Source of the DNA: Desulfomonilia bacterium
Lineage (GTDB): Bacteria > Desulfobacterota > Desulfomonilia > UBA1062
Direction of reading: 5' to 3'
Assembly (NCBI GenBank): GCA_036567785.1
Contig: DATCTV010000033.1
Location: 29,367-93,366 of the forward strand
Length of the DNA stretch: 64,000 bases
This document shows positions 25,112 through 33,508 of the stretch, one piece after another. Position 1 is the first letter of the stretch. Each line of letters starts with the position of its first letter. The position numbers and the translations under genes were made by a program. Under the pieces are notes generated by a model that was given only the letters and a program-made list of their open reading frames with translations, was not told the origin of the DNA and did not search any database.

Positions 25112-26013
25112 TTCGCAGCCACCGCCTTTACCACAGTGCGTGTCATATTGACGGCGGTCTGAGCGGTATATACCGCACTCATGAGGTTGGCCTTGGTGCT
25201 GGTATCCAGTCCAAAGGCTCCGGCGATGCGGGGGATTTCTCCGGCTGCCAACATCAACCCCAGCCCCAGCAGAACGTGGTCTTTGATTACCATCAGACCT
25301 GCTATGAGGATTGTGGACTGGAGGAAGGCCGTAAGGCACAGGCCGATGATCTGCTTGCACCAGCTGACAAAACCGTCCAGATAGCCTCTCGGAACACTAA
25401 ACATATAAAGGCTGCCTACAGCTATTTGGATGAGCAGGATACCGCCACGCTTGAGGTTGGCGAAAAAAACCTTGATCACTGCATAGCCCATCATAATAAG
25501 AATAAACAGCATCATGATCGGGTTGATTGTGCTTCCGGCGCCTCCAAACACGCCGGCTGTCCCTGCGCTGTCCAGGCTTCCAGCCGAGGACAGCTGGCTG
25601 ATGATGTTACCCGCGAGAGTATCAACGCCGGAGCCATATCCGGTAATGCCGGCTGTGAAACTGCTCTGCAGGGAAACGGAGAGCTTATACAGCTCCACCG
25701 GTACCGTGGAAAACAACCCCACCGCCAGAAAGCCCTTGAGAATGTTGAGCGCTGTGTCCTTAATGCTTCCTCGGCCGGACTGATACTCGATGCCGCACTC
25801 AAAGACGGATACCACCAACCCTGTGCCGTATAGCGCCCAAGCCAGATAGAAAAAGAACAGGACAATGGAGTTCACCCAGGTCATTTCGAACAGATCGGCG
25901 CCCATATTACCCATAGCAGAAAAAAAGTTGCCGAGAAAGCCAATGATCTGACCATAGACCCAATCCAGAATCTGTTTCAGCACGGTATCGGCTGCAAAGT
26001 CCCATATAAACAT
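25108..26013 (-). CDS. TrbL/VirB6-like polytopic T4SS membrane protein
   Basis: The 301-residue protein has about six membrane segments, an extracellular Gly/Ser-rich loop (SAGSLDSAGTAGVFGGAGSTINP) and a conserved last helix region, the usual form of the TrbL/VirB6 component of Gram-positive T4SS. The ATG at 26013 is chosen because AAGGAGG lies eight bases upstream; a GTG three codons earlier is possible. A terminator-like hairpin ends four bases before this Shine-Dalgarno sequence. Confidence 0.85.
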   Translation of the reverse strand: MFIWDFAADTVLKQILDWVYGQIIGFLGNFFSAMGNMGADLFEMTWVNSIVLFFFYLAWALYGTGLVVSVFECGIEYQSGRGSIKDTALNILKGFLAVGLFSTVPVELYKLSVSLQSSFTAGITGYGSGVDTLAGNIISQLSSAGSLDSAGTAGVFGGAGSTINPIMMLFILIMMGYAVIKVFFANLKRGGILLIQIAVGSLYMFSVPRGYLDGFVSWCKQIIGLCLTAFLQSTILIAGLMVIKDHVLLGLGLMLAAGEIPRIAGAFGLDTSTKANLMSAVYTAQTAVNMTRTVVKAVAAK

Positions 26014-26030
26014 GGGCATCACCTCCTTGA

Positions 26031-26066
26031 CAAAAAAATAAGGAGCCTGTCATTTTACAAGCTCCC
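26031..26066 (-). terminator. Terminator-like hairpin ahead of the TrbL-like gene
   Basis: A 9-bp stem with one G-U pair (outer arms GGAGC/GCTCC at 26042-26046 and 26061-26065) is followed on the minus strand by TTATTTTTTT, then GTC and the AAGGAGG of the next gene. Confidence 0.65.
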
Positions 26067-26078
26067 GAAAAGGTTGTT

Positions 26079-26531
26079 TTAGATACCTTGCATTGTCAGG
26101 CCGTTTTTGCTCTGTCCGGACTGCTCCATCTCCTGCGAAGGTTCCTTGAACACGTCAAGGTAATTGTTGATGGCCTCGGATATCTGATCATAGTCCGCTT
26201 TATTCGGCTTGTAGACATACCAATCGATTTCCTCCCCATACTTCCATATGTACGGGGTTACACCATTTCTGAAGTTCGGGTTGCTGACCGCTTTCCTGCC
26301 AAACAGGTCGGAAAAGCGCAGAGTTACAGCGTCTACCGGTCCGTCATTTCGGTTGATGACGGTTGCCTTGATCGCCTCGTAATGGTCCGCTGTACCCATC
26401 GTGACGAATTCAATTTTCACGCGGAGGTTGTCGGTGAGCTTCCCGAAGAAAGCCCTTCCGACAAACTTTTTATCAGAGATGGTTGTGTCATTTCCGAACA
26501 GCCTGCGAAGCTCCTGTTCAAAGTAATTCAT
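26079..26531 (-). CDS. Conserved ICE cytoplasmic protein with shared tail
   Basis: The 150-residue protein starts at MNYFEQELRRLFGND; GGAGGT sits seven bases upstream, whereas the ATG two codons earlier directly abuts it. It is soluble with a mixed alpha/beta pattern (FVGRAFFGKLTDNLRVKIEF, YIWKYGEEIDWYVYKP) and is not recognised. The end, EMEQSGQSKNGLTMQGI, is a shared-tail member. It lies between the pilin-like gene and the TrbL-like gene. Confidence 0.65.
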   Translation of the reverse strand: MNYFEQELRRLFGNDTTISDKKFVGRAFFGKLTDNLRVKIEFVTMGTADHYEAIKATVINRNDGPVDAVTLRFSDLFGRKAVSNPNFRNGVTPYIWKYGEEIDWYVYKPNKADYDQISEAINNYLDVFKEPSQEMEQSGQSKNGLTMQGI

Positions 26532-26542
26532 TTTCATACCTC

Positions 26543-26881
26543 CTACATTCCAAGGATAGTCCAGATGTAAAGCGGAGCCGTTAACGTGAATACTAAACAG
26601 GCGAACAAGATCGCCGGCGCGGCCCATTCAAATTGACCATGCTTCCGATAATCGAAATAAGCGGTCCCAAGTTTGGCGAAGAAAAACACCGCCAGAACCA
26701 GGTCTATCGCAGGGAATACAACTTTATTGACCACTGTTTTAATCTGGCTGGAGGCATCGTTCCATGTGTTCTCTATCGCACCAGCCACATCACCGGAGGG
26801 TGCAGCATAGGCGGTTGTTGCAAAGAGGCAGGCCAGAAGAAGAACGATACAGAAAACCGAGAGAATACGTTTCATTTTCAT
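26543..26881 (-). CDS. Small membrane protein, VirB2-pilin-like (DUF3852-like)
   Basis: The 112-residue protein starts at MKMKRILSVFCIVLLL, with a signal peptide ending around TTAYAAPS. Two hydrophobic segments follow (VVFPAIDLVLAVFFFAKLG and WAAPAILFACLVFTLTAPLYI). Size, signal peptide and two membrane helices fit a VirB2/TrbC-type pilin-like component, and I recall the family as DUF3852. It sits in the expected place near TrbL and PrgI. Confidence 0.7.
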   Translation of the reverse strand: MKMKRILSVFCIVLLLACLFATTAYAAPSGDVAGAIENTWNDASSQIKTVVNKVVFPAIDLVLAVFFFAKLGTAYFDYRKHGQFEWAAPAILFACLVFTLTAPLYIWTILGM

Positions 26882-26917
26882 AGAATACTTCCACCTTTCC
26901 ATATAATTTTTTACATG

Positions 26918-26956
26918 AAAAAGGATCGCAAAGTCGTTTACTCTGTGATCCTTTTT
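26918..26956 (-). terminator. Terminator-like hairpin ahead of the pilin-like gene
   Basis: AAAAAGGATC and GATCCTTTTT form a 10-bp outer stem interrupted inside by one mismatch, with a T-run on the minus strand. It follows the surface-protein gene, about 22 bases before the next Shine-Dalgarno sequence. Confidence 0.65.
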
Positions 26957-26967
26957 CTTTCCTGAAG

Positions 26968-28665
26968 TTAGGGTTTTACAGGGGCGATATGCCAGTCCGA
27001 CCACAGGTTGCCCTGTATGTTGACCGAGTCTGTGAGGTTGGCTGACAACATTCCGGCTGGCGTCCAGCAGTCAATGAGCCATGTATACGCCGTGTAGCTT
27101 CCGTCCGGGAACCAGATGGGCGTAAAGTGTGTCCGGCGCTTATAGGTCGAGTATTTGTTGGATGCGAACTCAAATTTAGCGTTGTATCCGGATTGCGTCT
27201 GCTCTAGCAGCCGCCAGTATGTCTTATATTGAAATTCGGGGAAATAGGTTACGGCAGTCTGTGCATCTGTCACTGCCGAGGACTGGTTGGTACTGACATT
27301 TGCCGTGGTGGTCTGGTTGATGCCATAGCCCGATTTCATAGTCTCGCCCGAAGCGGTGGGGTCTTTGGCATCGGGAACAATGCTCATTGCGGCGGAAAGG
27401 CTTGCCCTATAGGAAATCCAGTCGAACTCCCACCAACCTTCGTCTACCCAATATCCTGTATCTTCACCCGTAGAAATCCATACCCAATTGGCATGCCACC
27501 AGGGATGCCAGATTCCCCACGATGCAGAGGTATTCTGCGCTTTGCTTGGTACGGACGGCGTGGTGTAGGAGTCGTTGCGATCATCCGCCACCGGATTGGG
27601 GGGATCATTCCCTGAGAGATCGACGATCTTTGCCGTTATGGTCCCCTGGCTTGCCGAACCGCTGCCAGTCACTGATACTCGAATAGTCATCGTCTGCGGA
27701 GTGGACGGTGTTGTCCATCGCACCCACACCAGCTGGCTGTCACCCTCTGGATAATACACACCGCTTACCGTGTAGATATGGCCGCCGATAGTAAATTTAA
27801 CCGTGACAGGATTATCCGGATCGGCCTGTCCGCCCCGCACAGTTACAGAGGTAATTACCTCTGTGTTGACGCGGTATTCGTAGTCAACCGTGCTGACTTC
27901 GGCAGGGTCCGCTTCAGCGCCATTGAACCGCACGATACCAAGCCCAAGTGATGAGATGATATCCGTATCCGAGGCGGCAGTAGTTGTGGAGCCGCTCCAT
28001 GCTGGATAGCCGAGATCCGCGGTTTCAAGAAACATCGCCAGCGGGAGGTTTTTGTGACTGAGAGACACCATTTTGCTTCGTAGACCGCCATCCAACTGCT
28101 GATCGAAAAGCGCGGCTTCCGTGGCAGTCATAGCATACTTTGTACCCCCAAAGGTCATATAGGCAATTGGTTCTAAGAGAAGTTTATATTGACCATTAAT
28201 TAAGACATCATAACTCATGCCTGTAACTTGAGCTATATAACGAATAACCAATTCATCTGTAAAATAGCTCTTGATTTGTTCTAGGCTGGCTTGCCCGCTG
28301 CCTGAGCTGATAATGCGGGGCATGGCTTTAGATGGATTAACATATGTGTATGTGTGTGTGTTTGGTGTTAATGATTGACCGTTTGAATAAGACAGTTTGC
28401 AATATATTCCAAAGTGAACTTGTATGTTGTTTGGGGTCTTGTTTGTAAAGTCTATAGGTGTGGTCACGATAGCTCTATCGCTTGCTCTCACAACAGTAAC
28501 ACGGACTCCTTCATCTCCAACATTCCAGTAATTTTCGCTGGTACCGCTGCCCATCCCTCCACCCCCATTATCTATATTGCCTTCGCCTTCGGCATAGGCT
28601 GTAATGGGGAAGATGCTAAACAGCAGAAGCACCAATATAAGAAAAATAGTTAATCGTTGTTTCAT
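26968..28665 (-). CDS. Secreted ICE surface protein of the T4SS region
   Basis: The 565-residue protein starts at MKQRLTIFLILVLLL behind AGGAGG, with a signal peptide cleaved near TAYAEGEG. The mature part is mostly beta-rich, with an Ig-like domain around residues 260-350 and a Trp-rich stretch near residue 390 (HPWWHANWVW...WWEFDW). There is no anchor, so it is probably released or held by other surface parts. Its N-terminal coding region (about 28.13-28.6 kb) is clearly more A+T-rich than the rest. Function unknown, probably mating-surface related. Confidence 0.7.
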   Translation of the reverse strand: MKQRLTIFLILVLLLFSIFPITAYAEGEGNIDNGGGGMGSGTSENYWNVGDEGVRVTVVRASDRAIVTTPIDFTNKTPNNIQVHFGIYCKLSYSNGQSLTPNTHTYTYVNPSKAMPRIISSGSGQASLEQIKSYFTDELVIRYIAQVTGMSYDVLINGQYKLLLEPIAYMTFGGTKYAMTATEAALFDQQLDGGLRSKMVSLSHKNLPLAMFLETADLGYPAWSGSTTTAASDTDIISSLGLGIVRFNGAEADPAEVSTVDYEYRVNTEVITSVTVRGGQADPDNPVTVKFTIGGHIYTVSGVYYPEGDSQLVWVRWTTPSTPQTMTIRVSVTGSGSASQGTITAKIVDLSGNDPPNPVADDRNDSYTTPSVPSKAQNTSASWGIWHPWWHANWVWISTGEDTGYWVDEGWWEFDWISYRASLSAAMSIVPDAKDPTASGETMKSGYGINQTTTANVSTNQSSAVTDAQTAVTYFPEFQYKTYWRLLEQTQSGYNAKFEFASNKYSTYKRRTHFTPIWFPDGSYTAYTWLIDCWTPAGMLSANLTDSVNIQGNLWSDWHIAPVKP

Positions 28666-28684
28666 ATAGATGCCTCCTAAGCAC

Positions 28685-28715
28685 AAAAAAAGTACCGCAA
28701 AAACGGTACTTTTTT
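28685..28715 (-). terminator. Symmetric hairpin ahead of the surface-protein gene
   Basis: A perfect 12-bp stem with arms AAAAAAGTACCG / CGGTACTTTTTT and a 6-base loop, able to act in both directions. On the minus strand its T-run ends about six bases before AGGAGG of the surface-protein gene. Confidence 0.75.
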
Positions 28716-28745
28716 ATGGCTGTTAAATTTTAATCCATCGATTAT

Positions 28746-28792
28746 CTTTAGTTGCAGAGTGTCTAACACGAGTTAAAGCCCTGCAACTAAAG
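28746..28792. repeat. Perfect 12-bp inverted repeat at the left end of the Tn554-like element
   Basis: CTTTAGTTGCAG at 28746-28757 is mirrored exactly by CTGCAACTAAAG at 28781-28792 across a 23-base spacer. The left arm also forms the outer part of the terminal repeat. The layout resembles two recombinase-binding arms around a core site. Confidence 0.65.
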
Positions 28793-28823
28793 GTTTTGTC
28801 TGTTGTTAGATACTTTTAAACGT

Positions 28824-29267
28824 CTAACACGTTACCTTTTGAGAAGATAATCTCTTAATCTGTTCCCGGAGTTTCCGGTTTTCATCTTTCAATTCTTCCA
28901 TCAGCACCAATTGAACAATCAATTTTTTCTTATCTTCCCGCAAATTGCTGATTTCCTTGTACAATTGCTTTATCTTCTCTGCCTGCAATTGCATTTGATC
29001 ATTTGAAGCAGCAGCAACTCCTTGAGTCCGTATACCTTTTTTCATCGCTCTGAGGCTTAATATTCTTTCTTTCAATATATCGTTGTTGTACAGTGTAGCC
29101 TTTGACACGCCGGCTGCCTCTGCAACCGTTTTAAAGTTGATTGGCCTGCTGCTTGATCGTTTCAGCCTATCAATAGCCTCATTCACTCTGTCGATAGTTT
29201 CCTGGTTCTTTTTTTCTGCGTAGGCTTTCAATCCATCTGTATTTTTAGATTGCTTTTGTTTAACCAT
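28824..29267 (-). CDS. TnpC-like small transposon protein (DUF6262-like)
   Basis: The 147-residue basic protein overlaps the preceding recombinase gene by eight bases. It has an N-terminal helix-turn-helix-like part (RPINFKTVAEAAGVSKATLYNND) and a C-terminal coiled coil (MQLQAEKIKQLYKEISNLREDKKKL...ENRKLREQIKRL). This is the layout of TnpC/DUF6262 proteins that assist recombinases of Tn554-type elements in orientation and efficiency. Confidence 0.78.
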   Translation of the reverse strand: MVKQKQSKNTDGLKAYAEKKNQETIDRVNEAIDRLKRSSSRPINFKTVAEAAGVSKATLYNNDILKERILSLRAMKKGIRTQGVAAASNDQMQLQAEKIKQLYKEISNLREDKKKLIVQLVLMEELKDENRKLREQIKRLSSQKVTC

Positions 29268-30813
29268 TGACTTGCACCTCCAAACTATCGACTAAAGGTT
29301 TCAGATATTTGTATTTAACATATTGCCGCTGCCAGTCTCTTTCATGACCTAATTCCCTAAATCGCATCATCTCCTTTTCCATTAATTCTAATTCCTTCTG
29401 CAATACCGGATAAAAGCTTGCTTCGGTTACATAGTTCGGGCAGTTGTAAAAGAAGCATCCGTCACCATCTGAGCAATTGCCCCTCCTGAAATCGTAAAGG
29501 CACACGCCATTGGGCAGGGGATTGAAACTCATTGATTTCGACAGTTCCGAGATAATATTATCAATTTCGGTTTCTGTCCTGCCTTTGAACTGCTGATCCA
29601 ACTTGCTACGTATTTCAGCGGCTCTCATTCCTGCAAGCTTTGCCTTGGGATTCAATATCACCTCCAAATAAATTTCTTTGATTTCTTCCTCTTGAAGCGT
29701 AAGGTAATGTGAAGTCATCTCAATGGAAACATGGGCAAACTGCTTCATCACATAGGCTATTGGCATTTTCCGCTTGACCAATTCTCTGACGTAAGTGGCC
29801 CGGAACTGATGACTCATTAATGGGTAAAGATTTCCTTTGCTATCTCGGATATCCCATCTCTGAATGAATTGGGATATCTTAATAGTTGTGAAAAGATCAA
29901 CCTTGTATACCACAACTTTGTTGTGAAATGGCTGCGATCTGGTTAGAAACAGTTCATGCAGGCCGCTTTCCCGTCTTAAAGGTTCTGTTGAATCACTTAA
30001 TTCTTTGACTGCATCTTTTACCAATTGATTGATAAAAACTTTGTGGACTATCGCCTCACCCTTGACGGTTTTACTTAAACTGACTTCCATATAATCATGG
30101 CCGCCATCTTTGCGATGGATGCAGCCCTCCTTGATGGATAACACCTCATTGAGCCTCAACCCTGTCTGGCTTTGAATGATGATTCCGGCTTTTGTCAGGA
30201 TATCCTTTTCATCATGAACAGCGTGGAAGAGTATCTTGTCAAAAACGTCCTCTGGAATGGGTTTGAATTTGTTCTTTTTCTTATCCTCTCGCGGATTCCA
30301 CAAATCACTTGAAGCGATTTGCAGAAAAAGGTTGTCCGAAGGTACCGCCCAGCCTTTAATTTGTCCGACCCGTATGATTTCTTCCAAAATCCTTGAACGT
30401 TTGAATCCGGTGCTTTCCCTGTATTTTTTGACTTCTTTCAGCCAGTAGGTATAATCCAGAAATATTTCTTTTGTGATCTGCTCAAAGCTGGTGATGGAAT
30501 TGTTTTTACAGTATTCAAAGAAAACGGGAAGAACTCCATTAATTTCGTGGTGAACGGAGAATGGCGTAATCCGGCTCAATCGGTGGTAGGCATATAATTT
30601 TACCGTCCATTTCATTTCCTCATTTTCAATATAACCAAAGCGTATGTGCTTGTGCGTACTTGCCAGCGTTTTTCGAGGTATGAAGGGTGCCATATCCCAC
30701 ATATCGTCTGTAAATTTGGAATTGCCTACTAAAATGTTTTCGTAATCTGTGTTATCACTCAGAACTTCTAATTTCATAGCTTTAGTCATGTCTGATTTCC
30801 TCCAACCGTACAA
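29260..30813 (-). CDS. Tyrosine recombinase, TnpB-like (third of trio)
   Basis: The 517-residue protein has a C-terminal catalytic domain with Arg in TGLRLNEVLSI, HQFRATYVREL (HxxR), AHVSIEMTSHYLTL with the second His and the Tyr nucleophile. A Cys/His cluster follows (YDFRRGNCSDGDGCFFYNCPNY), probably zinc binding, then a helical tail. It overlaps the second recombinase gene by 32 bases, indicating coupled translation. Confidence 0.88.
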   Translation of the reverse strand: MYGWRKSDMTKAMKLEVLSDNTDYENILVGNSKFTDDMWDMAPFIPRKTLASTHKHIRFGYIENEEMKWTVKLYAYHRLSRITPFSVHHEINGVLPVFFEYCKNNSITSFEQITKEIFLDYTYWLKEVKKYRESTGFKRSRILEEIIRVGQIKGWAVPSDNLFLQIASSDLWNPREDKKKNKFKPIPEDVFDKILFHAVHDEKDILTKAGIIIQSQTGLRLNEVLSIKEGCIHRKDGGHDYMEVSLSKTVKGEAIVHKVFINQLVKDAVKELSDSTEPLRRESGLHELFLTRSQPFHNKVVVYKVDLFTTIKISQFIQRWDIRDSKGNLYPLMSHQFRATYVRELVKRKMPIAYVMKQFAHVSIEMTSHYLTLQEEEIKEIYLEVILNPKAKLAGMRAAEIRSKLDQQFKGRTETEIDNIISELSKSMSFNPLPNGVCLYDFRRGNCSDGDGCFFYNCPNYVTEASFYPVLQKELELMEKEMMRFRELGHERDWQRQYVKYKYLKPLVDSLEVQVNG

Positions 30814-32224
30814 TGATCTCTCTTAAAATTTGGATGGTTGCCTGAAAATGCTCTGCGTAGTGGTGCCCATACACATTGTTCTCCAATTGCTCTTCCATGG
30901 TTTTAAGATGATTTTTGTGAAACTCCAGATATTCCGGTGTTGTAATGTACCGGCTGCAGGAATAACATTTCTGCCTCTTTAGCAGTCTGTCGCATACAAT
31001 CCCATTCTTAAACGGCTTTGTACAGTATCCATCGCACATCTTTGCGCCTGTTTCCCTGTTTTCCCGGAACCACTTTAACTCATCCGCATCTGGAATAACA
31101 GACTTATCCACTTGATTCACATGACCGATAATACCAATTTTGCCAAACTGTTCTGCCCGCTCTTTGTCTTTTACATCCGAATAATGCATTTTGGTTGTAG
31201 AAACTGCTGTGTGCCCCAGCACTTCCTGTATCACTTTAATATTCGTCCCCTTGGAAAGCATGTCGGTTGCAAGTGTTCTCCGGAATTGGTGTGGTTTAAT
31301 TCTAAAAATGTCATCGTTTCCATCTTTTATGTCATGCCGGGCAGCAAAATCCAGCAATAAATTTCTGTACTCCAACTGCTGTATGGGCCGAACCATCCCT
31401 TTTTGGAAACCGGCTTTCATCTGATGGATAAAAATATACTGCTTAACATCATTTTTAGCCTGTTCTCTTAAGGGTTCTGTAAACCGAATGAGCGTCTTAA
31501 CCGCCTCCGCACATCTGTCAGGGATAGGCAGGGGAGGCCTTTCCTTTCGGTTTTTATGATCATACCAGGTGAGGGTATATCCATTAATTACATGCGGTTC
31601 AACACAATCCGTAGTCAGCAGGAGCATGTCTCCGATACGAACACCGGAGGATTGCAGAAGAATGATGCCACATTTAACATAAGGGTTTTCTTCATTTTTC
31701 AGAGCTTCCTCTATCTGAAGGACAATGTCATCCGGAATAAATTCTATCCTAAGCTTGTCGTTCACTCCAGGGTATTCATTTCCGATAAAAATTTCTGTTT
31801 CAGGCACATAATCCGGCATATGCAATTGTCCCCAACGAATAATTGTTTTCACCACATCAAAGCACTTTTTCTGTCTCTGATATGCCAGTGGCTTTTTTGT
31901 TACCTTTGATAATTTTGTCCTCAAACTGGATATATACAAAGAAATATGATCGTTATCCAGATTCTTCAGACTCCTTAAATTCCGGCTGTCGGCAAATTCG
32001 TTGAAGTGCTTAAAGTCCGACACATCACAGTAAAGCTTCCATAAGGTTTTGCTTCGTGTTCTGTAATTGTGCCATACATAATGTTGTAATAGTTCCTTGA
32101 TTTCATCAGAAGCGGCATAGGAAAAATCAAACCTTAGCTCCCGGCCGTAGAATTGCGATTGATCGTCTTTATCCGTCAACTGCCATACATTTTCCCGCGG
32201 AAGGCTATTTGTCACGGAAAACAC
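30782..32224 (-). CDS. Tyrosine recombinase, TnpB-like (second of trio)
   Basis: The 480-residue protein shows the catalytic set SGVRIGDMLLL (Arg), HQFRRTLATDML (HxxR) and LGHTAVSTTKMHYSD (His, Tyr). A Cys-rich cluster (MCDGYCTKPF, VCDRLLKRQKCYSCSRY) follows the catalytic domain, as in the third recombinase, suggesting shared descent. It overlaps the first recombinase gene by 20 bases. Confidence 0.88.
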   Translation of the reverse strand: MFSVTNSLPRENVWQLTDKDDQSQFYGRELRFDFSYAASDEIKELLQHYVWHNYRTRSKTLWKLYCDVSDFKHFNEFADSRNLRSLKNLDNDHISLYISSLRTKLSKVTKKPLAYQRQKKCFDVVKTIIRWGQLHMPDYVPETEIFIGNEYPGVNDKLRIEFIPDDIVLQIEEALKNEENPYVKCGIILLQSSGVRIGDMLLLTTDCVEPHVINGYTLTWYDHKNRKERPPLPIPDRCAEAVKTLIRFTEPLREQAKNDVKQYIFIHQMKAGFQKGMVRPIQQLEYRNLLLDFAARHDIKDGNDDIFRIKPHQFRRTLATDMLSKGTNIKVIQEVLGHTAVSTTKMHYSDVKDKERAEQFGKIGIIGHVNQVDKSVIPDADELKWFRENRETGAKMCDGYCTKPFKNGIVCDRLLKRQKCYSCSRYITTPEYLEFHKNHLKTMEEQLENNVYGHHYAEHFQATIQILREIIVRLEEIRHD

Positions 32225-33293
32225 CTCCCGACAAAGAGCTGCTTTCCCAATATTTATTCAGGCTCTCTCTTAAATATTGATTGGAAATATGGGTATATTG
32301 CTGTGTTGTCGTTATCTGTTCGTGCCCGGCAATAATTTTTACCACACTGAAATCCATGCCGCTTTCAACCAGACGGCTTATGAAGGTATGGCGCAGGTCG
32401 TGAAAATTAAAAAATATGCCCGTCCTTTTCTTCACTGTATTGAATACTTCATAAGCAGCTCTGTATGTCAGAGGCTTTCCGTAATGATTCTTTTTTAAGG
32501 ATACAAAAATATAACCGTGTTCCACTTCAATAAGGCTTCTTTCTTCAATAACAAACCGGTCAATCTCCTCCAGCAGAAACATCGGCAGATACAAATTTCT
32601 GCGTTTCCCCTTGGATTTGATATCGGTCAGTACGCCCATTTGCATTGTTGAATCGGGATAGGGAATATCCTCTATCTGAAGGTCCAAAACCTCACCAATT
32701 CTCGCACCGGTCAGGTATAGAATTTTTAATATCAGTCTATCTCTTGTTGCCGACAGCACTTTGGAAAAGGCTTCAACCTCCGTATCCCTTACAAGGCGGA
32801 CGGTATGGGTACTTTGTTTCACCTTAAAGATGGACTGCTTTGTCTGGTTATCGTGGCGCGCATGATGCAGAAAGCTTTTAAACATGTTAAATGGCCTGTT
32901 TATGTCTTTCATCAGGATCGGATTCTCTATTTCCTTCATCATCCCACAGTACCTGTAAAAGCTGTGTACCGTGCCTAAAATCCGGTTTATTGTTTGTGGT
33001 GTCCTGCTGCTTGACTTGAAAAGCGCCAGCCCGTCAGGACAATCTGAGTTTCTGAGATATTCCAAAAACTCACTCATCTTGGTTATAGTTATCTCATCAT
33101 AACTATAGAGATTGTGATTCAGAAAATCCCAATAGATCTTCAAATCCCTCCCGTTTGCCTTAATTGTGTTATCCGCTCTGCCCTTTAGCCTCTGATATCT
33201 CAGAAAGTCCTGCACAGGCTTTACAATCTTCATAGAATCATCTAATAAAACGATGATATCTACTCCCTGGTCCTTGATAATGCTTAATTCCAT
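32205..33293 (-). CDS. tnpA: Tyrosine recombinase, TnpA-like (first of trio)
   Basis: The 362-residue protein matches Tn554 TnpA in length. A SAM-like DNA-binding domain in residues about 20-130 is followed by the catalytic domain: TGARIGEVLDLQ (Arg), HDLRHTFISRL and AGHEQITTTQQYTHIS (His, Tyr nucleophile). It starts 15 bases after GGGGGTG and leads the four-gene overlapping operon. Confidence 0.9.
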   Translation of the reverse strand: MELSIIKDQGVDIIVLLDDSMKIVKPVQDFLRYQRLKGRADNTIKANGRDLKIYWDFLNHNLYSYDEITITKMSEFLEYLRNSDCPDGLALFKSSSRTPQTINRILGTVHSFYRYCGMMKEIENPILMKDINRPFNMFKSFLHHARHDNQTKQSIFKVKQSTHTVRLVRDTEVEAFSKVLSATRDRLILKILYLTGARIGEVLDLQIEDIPYPDSTMQMGVLTDIKSKGKRRNLYLPMFLLEEIDRFVIEERSLIEVEHGYIFVSLKKNHYGKPLTYRAAYEVFNTVKKRTGIFFNFHDLRHTFISRLVESGMDFSVVKIIAGHEQITTTQQYTHISNQYLRESLNKYWESSSLSGGVFRDK

Positions 33294-33300
33294 AAATAAA

Positions 33301-33372
33301 GCACCCCCTACGTTTTTTATATGTCTAAAAAGACCAAGTCCAATAGTAACATATAAAAAACGCTTGAGGTGC
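33301..33372 (-). promoter_or_regulatory. Long inverted repeat upstream of the recombinase operon
   Basis: Perfect 14-base arms CGTTTTTTATATGT (33311-33324) and ACATATAAAAAACG (33349-33362) lie inside outer arms GCACC (33301) and GGTGC (33368). It sits just before the first recombinase gene and covers its leader, so it could be an operator, a leader hairpin or a recombinase-binding site. Confidence 0.5.
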
Positions 33373-33508
33373 CACTTACATATATCTTATGAATAACCTT
33401 GAAGTTGCTGCTCCATCTGCCTTCCGCCTATATGACGGTCTACAAGGGAAAATCCTTTGTTATCAAGTATTTATAGTTTCTTTTATTAACATTTACGTGT
33501 TAGTCACT

